64,000 nucleotides of DNA from Malania oleifera (taxonomy: Eukaryota > Streptophyta > Magnoliopsida > Santalales > Ximeniaceae), in the NCBI RefSeq assembly GCF_029873635.1, contig NC_080423.1:98886397-98950396 (forward strand). Direction: 5' to 3'. This document shows positions 46,111-57,499 of the stretch, piece after piece. Every line of letters begins with the position of its first letter. Position 1 is the stretch's first letter. The position numbers and the translations under genes were made by a program. The notes below the pieces were generated by a model that saw nothing but the letters and a program-made list of their open reading frames with translations, was not told where the DNA came from and did no database searches.

Positions 46111-47585
46111 ATGAGTGAACAATTGAAAAATAGAGTCCTGGGTCTAGAACAAGGATAAGAAGAGATAAATGACAAGATAAGTAAGGTTCTGGAGTTACTG
46201 ATGAACAAGGGAAAGGCAGTGCATGTTGATCCCGAAGTAGATGTGGACCCCGCTCATCCCCCAGGATTCACCCCAGATCATGGACAAACATCAATTCCGC
46301 CACCTGGCGTCATGGGGGGTCCACCGCCAAATATGCCTCCTTTCATCCCTGCTATGCCAGCACAGGGGTTCCCAGTAGTAGGAACTCCTCCATTAGTACC
46401 TTCTAATATGGGGATCAGCAAATCTGAGGCTGAGCGTCGCTGTGACGTATTAGAAAAGCGCTTAAAAGTAGTGGAAGGTTCTAATACTTTCGATTCAGTT
46501 AATCCAAATGACCTTTGCTTGGTGCCTAAAGTCACCTTGCCGCCAAAGTTTAAAATGCCAGACTTTGAAAAGTTTGATGGGACCCGGTGCCCTCGAACAC
46601 ATTTAGTGATGTACTGCCAAGCAATGGCCGCTTACTCGGACGATGAAAAACTAATGATGCATTGCTTTCAAAGCAGTTTGACCGAGTCCGCTATCCGTTG
46701 GTACATTCAACAAGATAAGGCTCGGGTCCGCACTTGGAAGAATTTAGCCAACGCTTTTGTTACTCACTACAGCCATGTGACGGAAATGGCGCCTGATCGA
46801 ACGACTCTACAAGAGATGGAGAAGAAATTCATCGAAACATTCAGAGAATATGCTTATAGGTGGAGGGATATGTCGATCCAAGTGGACCCCCCGGTGAGTG
46901 ACTGAGAGGCCATCTCCTTGTTCGTGAGCACATTAAAAGACCCCTACCGTACGCACCTTCGGGGAGCAACTCCCCATGATTTTATGGATATTGTGGCTGC
47001 GGGAGGAAGAATTGAAGGCGATATCAAAGCGGCCTAGTCAAGGATAGTGGCTCGAAAACTGGTTTAGGCAAAAGGTGGACTAATAAGAAGAAGGAGGAAG
47101 AGGCACAAATGATACAGGGGCCGTTTAATTGGAAGAATCAGTACACCAGAGGTGGGAACCAATGGCCCAAGAGAAACTTTGGTTTTGAGCCCATGGTAAA
47201 TCAAACGGCGCATACAGGCACAAGGCCCCAGATTGTTCACTCTGGTCCACCGAATCAGCAAGCACAAGATAGGAATGTGACTAGATACTTCCGAAGGGTG
47301 GACCCCATTCCCATGACATATGCCGAATTATTTCCTCAGCTGCGGGAAAGGGGGATGGTATCTGCAATCCCTGGGACGCCCATTGCGAACCCTCCTCCAC
47401 AGTGGTATGATCCTGGGGTTCGTTGTGAGTACCATGCTAACTCTCCCGGCCATACTATTGACAAATGTTGGGCCTTCAAGCATAAGGTGCAATCATTAAG
47501 AGATGCTGGATGGTTAGCATTCGACGACAAGCAACCAGGAGTCCAGGGGAATCCTTTGCCCAAACACGAGGAAGGAAGTGGTTAA
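46111..47585 (+). pseudogene. gag relic of the Tat-like element
   Basis: Probable start ATG at 46111 (MSEQLKNRVLGLEQG), then an in-frame TAA at 46156-46158. The frame reopens at 46201 with a Pro-rich N-terminus and a good capsid domain: KMPDFEKFDGTRCPRTHL, AYSDDEKLMMHCFQSSL, FREYAYRWRDMSIQVDPP. TGA at 46903-46905 and later TAG codons break it. After a frameshift, 47109-47585 gives the gag C-terminus: DPIPMTYAELFPQLRERGMV, the zinc-knuckle-like CEYHANSPGHTIDKC and KHKVQSLRDAGWLAF. This domain pair is typical of Ogre/Tat gag. Confidence 0.88.
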
Positions 47586-49555
47586 CATATCCAGGAGGTT
47601 CTCAAATCAATGGTTTCAGTTGTTATCCACTGAGGATAAAATGATGGAGTACCGAACTTTTGACTATCTAATCCTTTTCAGTTAATGTTCTTTTGTTTTC
47701 CATTGTTATTTGCTTTTTGTAATCCGTGGACGCCAGTGCCTCGGAATATTTTCGATATTCAATAAAATGAATTATGCATTTCGTTATCTCACTTGCATCA
47801 TAAGTCTAGTTGCCAAATTTTGTTTGCTTATGTTTCATGCTGGAATAGGGAAAGTAATATTGCCAGTGTTCATGAGCTAGAAAGAGATGTTAAAGGATGA
47901 AACAACCATTGAATTCAGACGTTATGAAGAAGTTTTTTTAACTTTCCAAGGAATTCAACGAAGTGGCTGCGCTGTTATGATAATTTCCTATCAATTAATC
48001 ACTCATGTTTTGATCAAATGATGGATGACCCTCTTTGGCCAACCAGTTATCCCTAAAAAGAACCCAAACAATGATTTACCATTTGTTAACCAAATTAAGC
48101 CTGAATGTTAAACCAGCTTTTTCTTAAAAGTCAGATCATCAAAAATCCAACCAGGGTTTAGGCCCCTTAGCGTTTGGCAAATCATTTGAAACAATAGTCA
48201 TTATCAAAAGGATGGCAGGCCATTGTTCTGCTACCCAAAAGAAAGTCAAAGAAGAAAATCCCTTACAAATCATTTTTGAGCCTGAAAGATTCATTTCTTA
48301 ATTAACCCGTCAAAGGATCACACCCCGCACTAGGGCATTTTTTAAAAGATTGGTCCCAATTGAAGTTCAAATGAAAATGAAGTCAAGATTCCTTTATAAA
48401 AGAAAAAGTAAAAGTTGCAATAAAAGAAGGAAAAGAAGATTAAAAAGGAAAAAAGAAAAACAGGAAGAAGAAGAAAGAGAATAAGGGACTAACTACATAT
48501 GTGATCTTTGACCAAATTACCCTTGATAAAATTGATGATTTTGAGCCTTATGTAATTCCTTTCTTCTTTAACCCATATCCTTAGCCTACATTACGGTCCA
48601 AATGAAAGTCCTGACCAGATTGGTATACATTGTTGTCTCTAATGATTTGTCAGACTCAATACTGAGTCTGAACTACGTAATGATCTGATCCTGAAAAGGT
48701 ACGTAGGCAGCTTGTTTAAATAACAAGTTCGGTCAACATCTTGCAAAAGCGCCTCAACTTGAACTGGGGGCATAAAACATTATTTGGGGTGGTATTATTG
48801 AGCCTTAGTTTTCCTTTTATTCTGAAATCCTACATCCCTAAGCCTACGTTTCGTCCCGAGTCTTAAAGACCATCTTGAGATCAAAGCATGGGTTGATGAA
48901 ACTGGGGCAGTTGACGAGAAGGACAGTCATCTTGGTTGGGAAATTCACGTTACATGACTTTTGAATACTGGTATGAATTTTTCCCTATGATAGCATTGAA
49001 ACATGGTAAAACATTTATTTTGTGCAGATGACCTTTTGATTTAGCAAGTTGATGTCATAGTTGCATAATCATGTCTCGTTCCTTAAATAAAAATAAATAA
49101 ATAAATAAATAAATAAAAGGAACCCTTCTTATTCTTTAGAGCATTAAAAGAGGATGGATAGTCAAAAAGTTTCAGAATCACCAGAAATTTCTATAAAGAA
49201 GATCCTTGTGGAGAAAGAGCAGTCAAACTGGGGCAAATGTTATGTCAAGTTCAAAAGTAATCCAATAATAGAATCAAGATCGGTGGCAGATGAATTTAAC
49301 TGGGGCAAATTCCGAGTTGAGTCTCAGTAGGTCCCATTCAAGAACTTTCTTATCGGATTAGAATAGGAAATCAGAGTCAAGATCAGCTGTAGGTCCATTC
49401 AATTGGGGCAGATTTTGTGATTTTTGAGCTGAGTCAATCACTTTCATGACTGGATAAATAAAGAAGATTAAGCCAAGATCAGTTACAGATCCATTCAAAT
49501 ATGGCGAGTTTCATGTGGAGACCAAAGATGAGGACATTGATCACGAGTGCATTGG
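47586..49555 (+). other. Non-coding region after gag; pol absent
   Basis: No RT, RNase H, integrase or protease phrase in any frame. It contains GGTACGTAGGCAGC (about 48700), a purine-rich tract (48400-48480), an AAAT microsatellite (49085-49118) and imperfect repeats of about 90 bp with CTGGGGCAAAT (49231, 49303, 49405). Confidence 0.65.
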
Positions 49556-49559
49556 GAGA

Positions 49560-50120
49560 AAAGATTCATGCATTGTCATGCATTACCCCAAATTTCATGT
49601 ATTGTCATACATTTCATACATTACCTAGATTTCATATATTGCCATGCATTCCATGCATTACCATTCATCTCATGCATTGTCATGCATTTCATGCATTATC
49701 TACATTTCATACATTATCATCCATTGCATGCATTACCTACATTTCATATATTACCATACATCTTATGCATTGACATGCATTTCACGTATTACCATACATT
49801 TTATGCATTGCCTTGCATTTGACGCATTGCCATACATCTTATGCATTACCATACATCTTATGCATTGCCATGCATTTCATGCATTACCATACATCTTATG
49901 CATTGCCATGCATTTCATGCATTACCCTATATTTCACACATTACCACACATCTCATGCATTGTCATGCATTTCATGTATTACCATGCATCTTATGCATTG
50001 TCCTGCATTTCACGCATTACCATACATTTTATGCATCGCCATGCATTGCATGCATTACCTACATTCTATGTATTACCAATACATCTCATGCATCACCATT
50101 GTGCATTTCGTACATTACCC
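49560..50120 (+). repeat. 19-bp tandem array, about 29 units
   Basis: Unit CATGCATTTCATGCATTAC alternates with CATACATCTTATGCATTGC. It is full of ATGCAT palindromes. All three forward frames stay open (YALPCISCIT type) because the units lack stop codons; not a gene. Confidence 0.9.
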
Positions 50121-50565
50121 AAAAAAATAAAAACATAAAAATAAAAAATGCATACATATGATCACAAGTTGGTAACATGCATATTAATAGCCACATATCA
50201 CTGCATTATAAGTTAGCAACATGCATACATATAGCAACATATCATTGCATTCTAGCATCACAAGCAGCAATAGAGCACCCTTCGCTTTTTTTGAGCTTTT
50301 GAATGATTATTTGACATCCTTGATGAAGAGATTCCTGTTGTGTTTAATTATGAGCTGGGGTAACTGACCCCAAGCACACATTGATTTACTTGGAAAACTG
50401 GGCAAGTTGACCCCAGACACACATTGATTTATTTTGAACTAGGGCAATAGATCCCAAAGACAAGGGGATTCATTCATCGACATTCGGCCTTTACCCCAAG
50501 TGCATTTTCCAAATAGAGTAACAACTTTCCAAGCTTTGCTTTCACACCTCGTTACTGGTTGAGGT
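50121..50565 (+). other. Spacer between 3' UTR arrays
   Basis: Holds two imperfect copies of ACTGACCCCAAGCACACATTG (about 50360, 50410) and no coding sequence. Confidence 0.5.
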
Positions 50566-52013
50566 GGCTTGGATCATCGTATCCGCTACGGCTCGGATTC
50601 TTACATTCAAAGCAAGCCATCATTATGTCCCATGGCTGGATTATTATTTCCCTACGGCTCGGATTCTTACATTCGAAGCAAGCCATCATTGTGTCCCATG
50701 GCTGGATCATCGTGTCCCTACGGCTCGGATTCTTACATTCGAAGCAAGCCATCATTGTGTCCTATGGCTGCATCATCGTGTCTCTACGGCTCGGATTCTT
50801 ACATTCGAAGCAAGCCATCATTGTGTCCCATAGCTGGATCATCGTGTCCCTATGGTTCGGATTCTTACATTCGAAGCAAGTCATCATTGTATCCCATGGC
50901 TGGATCATCGTGTCCCTACAGCTCGGATTCTTACATTCGAAGCAAGCCATCATTGTGTCCCATGGCTAGATCATAGTGTCCCTACGGCTCGGATTCCTAC
51001 ATTCGAAGTAAGCCATCATTGTGTCCCATGGCTGGATCATCGTGTCCCTACGGCTCGGATTCCTACATTCGAAGCAAGCCATCATTGTGTCCCATGGCTG
51101 GATCATCGTGTCCCTACGGCTCGGATTCTTACATTCGAAGCAAGCCATCATTGTGTCCCATGGCTGGATCATCGTATCCCTACGGCTCAGATTCTTACAT
51201 TCGAAGCAAGCCATCATTGTGTCCCATGGCTGGATCCTCGTGTCCCTACGGCTCAGGTTCTTACATTGGAAGCAAGCCATCATTGTGTCCCATGGCTGGA
51301 TCGTCGCGTCCCTAGGGCTCGGATTCTTACATTCGAAGCAAGCCATCATTGTGTCCCATGGCTGGATCGTCCTGTCCCTATGGCTTGGATTCTTACATTC
51401 GAAGCAAGCCATCATTGTGTCCCATGGCTGGATCATCGTATCCCTACGGCTCGGATTCTTACATTCGAAGCAAGCCCTCATTGTGTCCCATGGCTGGATC
51501 ATCGTGTCCCTACGGCTCGGATTCTGACATTCGAAGCAAGCCATCATTGTGTCCCATGGCTAGATCATCGTGTCCCTACGGCTCGGATTCTTACATTCGA
51601 AGTAAGCCATCATTGTGTCCCATGGCTGGATCATCGTATCCCTATGGCTCGGATTCTTACATTCGAAGTAAGCCATCATTGTGTCCCATGGCTGGATCAT
51701 TGTGTCCCTACGGCTCGGATTCTTACATTCGAAGCAAGCCATCATTGTGTCCCATGCCTGGATCATCGTGTCCCTACGCCTCGGATTCTTACATTCGAAG
51801 CAAGCCATCATTGTGTCCCATGGCTGGATCATCGTATCCCTACGGCTCGGATTCTTACATTTGAAGCAAGCCATCATTGTGTCCCATGGCTGGATCATCG
51901 TGTCCCTACGGCTCGGGTTCTTACATTCGAAGCAAGGCATCATTGTGTCCCATGGCTGGATCATCGTGTCCCTACGGCTCGGATTCTTACATTCGAAGCA
52001 AGCCATCATTGTG
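50566..52013 (+). repeat. 66-bp tandem array, about 22 units
   Basis: Period 66 measured from CGGCTCGG at 50655 and 50721. Unit: CGGCTCGGATTCTTACATTC, then GAAGCAAGCCATCATTGTG and TCCCATGGCTGGATCATCG. Because 66 is divisible by 3 and the unit lacks stops, long false ORFs arise on both strands (up to 630 codons). Each unit has an inverted repeat TCGGAT/ATTCGA with one G-U pair at RNA level. Confidence 0.95.
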
Positions 52014-52600
52014 CTTTGGCGCTCGGGTTCTCAAACCCAGTGCAAGTCATTCTCATGTACTTTGGCGCTCTGGTTCTCAAAACCCAGTGCAAGTCATTAT
52101 CATTGTACTTTGGCGCTCGGGTTCTCAAACCAAGTGCAAGTCATTCTCATGTACTTTGGTGCTCGGGTTCTCAAACCCAGTGCAAGTTATTATCATTGTA
52201 CTCTGGCGCTCAGGTTCTCAAACCCAGTGCAAGTCATTCTCATGTACTTTGGCGCTCGGGTTCTCAAAACCTAGTGCAAGTCATTATCATTGTACTTTGG
52301 CGCTCGGGTTCTCAAACCCAATGCAAGTCACTCTCATGTACTTTGGCGTTCGGGTTCTCAAACCCTGTGCAAGTTAGTATCATTGTGCTTTGGCGCTCGG
52401 GTTCTCAAACCCAGTGCAAGTCATTCTCATATACTTTGACGCTCGGGTTCTCAAAACCCAGTGCAAGTCATTATCATTATACTTTGGCGCTCGGGTTCTC
52501 AAACCCAGTGCAAGTCATTCTCATGTACTTTGGCGCTCGGGTTCTCAAACCCAGTGCAAGTCATTCTCACATACTTTGGCGTTTGGATTCTTACATTCAG
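52014..52600 (+). repeat. 46-48 bp tandem array, about 12 units
   Basis: Unit CTTTGGCGCTCGGGTTCTC, then AAACCCAGTGCAAGTCATT and CTCATGTA. It is related to the 66-bp unit: both read GCTCGG-TTCT, then an arm, then GCAAGYCATYATTGT. Arms here are GGGTT/AACCC. Confidence 0.92.
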
Positions 52601-52759
52601 TACAAATTATCCCTAATTGGCAAAAGCAAACAACACCTGATTGAAAAGCCCAGACAGTTGCGTGGCCTTGCTAAAATAGGTGTCTTTTATCTTTGCAGGC
52701 TTGTTACTACAAAAAACGTAGGAAAGTTCCTACCGTTACATTGAAGCAACTAAGCCTAC

Positions 52760-52771
52760 AAAGAGGGGCAG
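52760..52771 (+). other. Polypurine tract of the Tat-like element
   Basis: AAAGAGGGGCAG, purine-rich apart from one C, as expected just upstream of a 3' LTR. Here it is followed at once by cgcac and host-like sequence. Confidence 0.65.
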
Positions 52772-52788
52772 CGCACAAAGATTTTAAG

Positions 52789-53973
52789 TGAAGGATTCTA
52801 AGTTTTTAACTTCTAATCCTTAATTCAGGTGTGATTTATTGACCTAATTTTCTATATTAAGGTATGTAGACTTGACTTCGGAGAGGTATTTCGCAAAGTA
52901 GCCTTTTGTTTGGGTCAGTCAAATAATTAATTAATTAATTTATTAGTTTGCTTACATCAATGACTATGGTACTCTGCTAACAACCTGTCCAAAGTTTGGA
53001 AGTTCATATAAATTAATTTTCAATATAAAAGCTTCATTTTTCTTGTATTTTTAAATTTTTCCATATATTTTTACTTTATTGAATTAATAAATTTTGCCTA
53101 ATTTCATGTTATATAAGGTCCAGATAAAATGGGATGTCTACGGACTCACTATTACAATATTCTAACAATCAATCATGGTGACTCTTAGTTGTATATCATT
53201 GTCTAAAATTTCTATGAATAATATATTTGTAAACTCTCCAGACCACAATTACTTTGATGTCAAAGTAAAAAGTCTATATTTGTTTACGAGACAATGATAT
53301 TTGACATCAAAATTACTTTTTTTTATTCCTTTTTGTCGAAGGGCATTGACTGAGGTCGTCCGTGTCCACTTGCGCATAGACTTGACCTGTGAGGTTTACA
53401 TAATGTTCCTTGTGGACTTGTGACACCCAATTCCAATCCATCAATGGTAAGGGTGGGTTCCAACCCAACAAGACAAAATAGATTGGCTGTGGTGTTCAAG
53501 ACTCGCCTTTAATGTTACCAAAACATTTGTTACAAAAGTTGTAGTGATTAATGAAGCAAAAACAAAAGTAAAATAATGTAGGTGAAAAATTTTCAGAGTT
53601 GTGTACTTGTAAAAAATATGTGGATTTCCAACTTTCTTATGCTATTGGTGGCAACAAAAAGTTAAAAGTGTCATTTTTTTTTAATAAAATATTTTTAAAA
53701 AATTTAAAATAAAAAGTAAAAATTAGTTTTTCACAATTGAACGGACCCTCAAGTTTTGTTAATTAAATTTTTTTTTAGTGCAACTGGCATTTTGATCTCA
53801 TTCAATTATTTATTGATTAAGAAGGGTAATGGTGTGTTTGAGTGAATGAGTTTTAAGGCCATGAGTATATATTATATGATTTGGATAAAAATCAATATAA
53901 TTTCACTCTGCATTTTGTCTGAATCCTCACAAATTCAAGTAGAAGGTTCCAAATTCAAGCACTCAAATAAAAG

Positions 53974-54021
<48 letters not shown>

Positions 54022-54380
54022 CGTCCAAACAATTTAAATATAAATAAAAAACAAAGTAAAACAGACGTGGTGAGTGAGAATTGTGAATGAAGTTTTTTCC
54101 AATGCCTTAATTGGATTTTTTTAACATTTAATTTTTATTAATTTTTGACATAATAGAATAAATTAATTTTTCATAATAAATGTTGTCCAATTTTGTGTTA
54201 TATATAAGGTCCAAATAAAATGGGGTGTCTACGGACTCACGGTTGCAATGTGATGATCGATGCTCTAACAGTCAACCATGGTGACTCATAGCCATATATT
54301 ATTATCTAAAATTTCTATCAATGATACATTTGTGAAACTCGTGGTACTACAACTAGTTTGATGCCAAAGTGAAAAGCCTA
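52789..54380. repeat. Duplicated block, copy 1 (1.6 kb)
   Basis: Collinear with 54787-56288, about 95% identical by eye, except for roughly 100 bp (about 53005-53105) missing from copy 2. Both contain a relic of the RLK 5' end and a TA microsatellite (53977-54020). Confidence 0.88.
53388..53578 (-). pseudogene. Relic of the receptor kinase 5' end (copy 1)
   Basis: Plus-strand phrases GTGAGGTTTACATA, GGACTTGTGACACCC, CAATTCCAATCCATC and AGATTGGCTGTG match 39940-40130, the signal peptide and LRR N-cap of the receptor kinase. Indels break the frame and no LRR or kinase follows. Confidence 0.82.
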
Positions 54381-54786
54381 TATATATATATATATTAATG
54401 AAAACGAATTAATTTTGTATTTTATCAACATTTAAGTTTAAGAAAATAATCAATTTTCAGAATTTTTTTTTATTCATTATAGTGTTTGAGGTAGAAAAAA
54501 AAAATAGAATGATAATTTTGATTTTAATATTGTTATAGTATTTGAGATAGAGAGAACAAGATGAACTATGAATGATGAATTCTTAATACTTAATATGTAT
54601 GTTCATAAAAACTTTTTTAAGGAGAGTTGGAACTTAGAAAATATTAAATAAAAAAAAAGGAGTCTCTTTTGTTCATATTTAGCTATGAAAGAAATCAATA
54701 AACAAATAATTAAATTCATATATTATTAGCATATAATATTTCTTAAAATTTTAATTATATTAAAACAAATTTTTATTTTTAATATT
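54381..54786. other. Spacer between duplicate blocks
   Basis: AT-rich. 54375-54510 resembles 57030-57150 (TTTAAGAAAATAATCAATTT, GTGTTTGAGRTAGAAAA), another sign of repeated duplication. No gene. Confidence 0.55.
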
Positions 54787-55886
54787 GTGAAGGATTCTAA
54801 GTTTTTAACTTCTAATCCTTAATTCAGGCGTGATTTATTGACCTAATTTTCTATATTAAGGTATGCAAACTTGACTTCAGAGAGGCATTTCTCAGAGTAG
54901 CCTTTTGTTTGGGTTAGTCAATTAATTAATTAATTAATTAGTTTGCTTCCATCAATTACTATGGTACTGTGCTAACAAGTTGTCCAAAGTTTGGATATAT
55001 AAACTTTGTCCAATTTTATGTTATATTAGGTCGAGATAAAATGAGATGTCTACAGACTCACTGTTACAATATTCTAACAATCAATCATGGTGACTCTTAG
55101 TTGTATATCATTGTCTAAAATTTCTATGAATAATATATTTGTGAACTCTCTAGACCACAATTACTTTGATGTCAAAGTAAAAAGTCTATATTTGTTTACG
55201 AGACAATGATATTTGACATCAAAATTACTTTTTTTTTATTCCTTTTTGTCGAAGGGCATTGACTGAGGTCGTCCGTGTCCACTTGCGCGTAGACTTGACC
55301 CGTGAGGTTTACATAATGTTCCTTGTGGACTTGTGACACCCAATTCCAATCCATCAATGGTAAGGGTGGGTTCCAACCCAACAAGACAAAATAGATTGGC
55401 TGTGGTGTTCGAGACTCGCCTTTAATGTTACCAAAGTATTTGTTACAAAAGTTGTAGTGATTAATGAAGCAAAAACAAAAGTAAAATAATGTAGGTGAAA
55501 ATTTTCAGAGTTGTGTACTTGTAAAAAATATGTGGATTTCTAAATTTCTTATGCTATTGGTGGCAACAAAAAGTTAAAAGTGTAATTTTTTTTTTAATAA
55601 AATATTTTTAAAAAATTTAAAATAAAAAGTAAAAATTAGTTTTTCACAATTGAACAGACCCTCAAGTTTTGTTAATTAATTTTTTTTTTAGTGCAACTGG
55701 CATTTTGATCTCATTCAATTATTTATTGATTAAGAAGGGTAATGGTGTGTTTGAGTGAATGAGTTTTAAGGCCATGAGTATATATTATATGATTTGGATA
55801 AAAATCAATATAATTTCACTCTGCATTTTGTCCGAATCCTCACAAATTCAAGTAGAAGGTTCCAAATTCAAGCACTCAAATAAAAG

Positions 55887-55934
<48 letters not shown>

Positions 55935-56288
55935 CGTCCAAACAATTTAAATATAAATAAAAAACAAAGTAAAACTGACGTGGTGAGTGAGAATTGTGAG
56001 TGAAGTTTTTTCCAATGCCTTGGATTTTTTTTAACATTTAATTTTATTAGTTTTTGACATAATAGAATAAATTAATTTTTCATAATAAATTTTGTTCAAT
56101 TTTGTGTTATATAAGGTCCAAATAAAATGGAGTGTCTACAGACTCACTGTTACAACGAGATGATCGATGCTCTAATAGTCAACCATGGTGACTCATAGCT
56201 ATATATTATTGTCTAAATTTCTATCAATGATACATTTGTGAAACTCGCCGTATCACAACTAGTTTGATGCCAAAGTGAAAAATCTATG
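54787..56288. repeat. Duplicated block, copy 2 (1.5 kb)
   Basis: See copy 1. TA microsatellite at 55893-55934. Inside each copy the phrase AAATGRRRTGTCTACRGACTC occurs twice (about 53130, 54218; 55038, 56126), so each block is itself built from an older duplication. Confidence 0.88.
55302..55495 (-). pseudogene. Relic of the receptor kinase 5' end (copy 2)
   Basis: The same relic as 53388-53578. A minus-strand frame still reads MDWNWVSQVHKEHYVNLTGQV, to compare with NRWIGIRCHKSIRSIAYVNLTG in the receptor kinase. Confidence 0.82.
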
Positions 56289-56384
56289 TTTATTTATGGG
56301 ACAATGACATTTGACTTCAAAATTACTTTTTATTTTTTTGTCCTTTTTGTTGAAGGGCATTGGTTTGCATGGACCACATCGCAT

Positions 56385-56530
56385 AGACTTGGCCAGTGAG
56401 ATTTACGTATGCAATGTTAGTTATGGACTTGTGACACCCAATTCCAATCCATCAATGACGAGGGGTTGTGGTTGTCTACACTAACCTTCCATGGCTTTAG
56501 TGACTTGACTTTGGAAGCATTTGTAGAGAA
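56385..56530 (-). pseudogene. Relic of the receptor kinase 5' end (third)
   Basis: Phrases GTGAGATTTACGTATGCAATG and GGACTTGTGACACCCAATTC match the same gene region. More decayed and shorter than the two copies to its left. Confidence 0.72.
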
Positions 56531-57191
56531 AATTTAATTGTAGCCCAATTAAATTAATGAATTTATTGGGTTGCTCCTGTCTCATTCATTAATTGTAGCA
56601 TGGATGACCTTTGATTCAATTTTTATATCTTTTTAGGTTCCGTTTGACATTTTAAAAATAGTAAAAAAATTTTAAAAATGGAAATTTCTTTTTCCCGTTT
56701 GGACATTAAGAAAATATAGAAAAATAAATAAATATATTAAAATAAAAAATAAAAATTTAATTTTACACATCATTAACATTAACATTATTTTATATTTAAC
56801 CTAGTATCTTGTATGGAGAGAATAATGAAAACAAATTTTCTTTTTATTCTCCTGTTTTTTCCTTACTTCAAACAAAATCTTTGATCCAAATGAACTCTTA
56901 TAAGAAAAAAGATTAATTAAAATTGAAGTCAGTATACTAACAAAAACATACAACTTTGTCCAGAATTTGAAAGTTGAAAAACAAGGAAAAAAAGATACGA
57001 GGGGATTCAAATTCTTTGATTCAATCACCAATATATATATATTAATGAAAATAAATTAAATTTGTATTTTATTAACATTTAAATTTAAGAAAATAATCAA
57101 TTTTAAGAATTATTTTTATTCATTATAGTGTTTGAGATAGAAAATAAAAAATAGTGGATACAATGATCTGAGCCACACGACATAATGATGG
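56531..57191. other. AT-rich spacer with RLK-upstream relics
   Basis: TTTATTGGGTTGCTCCTGTC and CATTCATTAATTGTAGCATGG recur near 59585-59625 and 60350-60390, so this stretch belongs to the duplicated RLK 5' flank. No gene. Confidence 0.5.
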
Positions 57192-57290
57192 TGTAGCGAC
57201 CTCAATTTCCTTAACATAAAATGTAATATAATAAATAAAATGGTCAACCCGAACACGTGGGTAACGGGGATAAGGTGATGATCCAAGGAG
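57192..57290. repeat. Possible LTR end fragment, Tekay-like
   Basis: TGTAGCGACCTCAATTTCC followed by AATATAATAAATAAAATGG and CACGTGGGTAACGGGGATA resembles the chromovirus LTR end at 4707-4800 in order and spacing. Confidence 0.4.
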
Positions 57291-57499
57291 GCTTTTCCTT
57301 CATTTTAAAGTGGGGGTCTTCTAGCTTGGAGGCTTTTCCTTCATTTTTTATTTTTATTTTTATTTTTGCCCCATTAAGTAGACTCTCAAAACCAACTAAT
57401 GGCTCATAGTCCTTTGTATTAGTAAAACCGTTTCCTATGTCACTTATACAAAATGCAAGCAAAAAGATAAAATTTGGCATAAGGTGATGATCCAAGGAG
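57270..57499. repeat. 21-bp direct repeat flanking a 188-bp block
   Basis: TAAGGTGATGATCCAAGGAG with its preceding a occurs at 57270-57290 and 57479-57499. GGAGGCTTTTCCTTCATTTT is also duplicated between them (57288, 57330). Probably a local tandem duplication. Confidence 0.7.

Larger units (their letters stand above)
41193..52771 (+). mobile_element. Tat/Ogre-like gypsy element (family B): 5' LTR, gag relic, no recognisable pol, 3' satellite arrays, no 3' LTR
   Basis: Order: LTR 41193-44412, tRNA-Arg primer site, leader, decayed gag (46111-47585), long non-coding region with three tandem arrays, polypurine tract ending at 52771. The 5-mer cgcac lies at both outer edges (41188-41192, 52772-52776). 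No RT, RNase H or integrase phrase was found between 47585 and 52771, so pol was deleted or this is a non-autonomous derivative. The phrase GGTACGTAGGCAGC near 48700 is, as I recall, usual downstream of pol in Tat-type elements, which argues that the 3' non-coding region is genuine. Confidence 0.83.

Noticed and set aside
49501-50161. Cys/His-rich frames (HALPCISCI type), zinc-finger-like
   Set aside because: All three frames are open because of the 19-bp repeat; the Cys and His come from ATGCAT-rich DNA.
50566-52013. Regular repeats that could suggest a CRISPR array
   Set aside because: Units are contiguous 66-bp tandem repeats without unique spacers, in a plant retroelement.
50852-52744. 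A 630-codon open frame and many shorter ones on both strands
   Set aside because: They are made by a 66-bp repeat (divisible by 3, no stops) followed by a 46-48 bp repeat. Several frames are open at once and no start, domain or codon signal supports a gene.
41193-52771. Reading the Tat-like element as autonomous
   Set aside because: No RT, RNase H, integrase or protease phrase in any frame after gag, and gag itself has stops and a frameshift.
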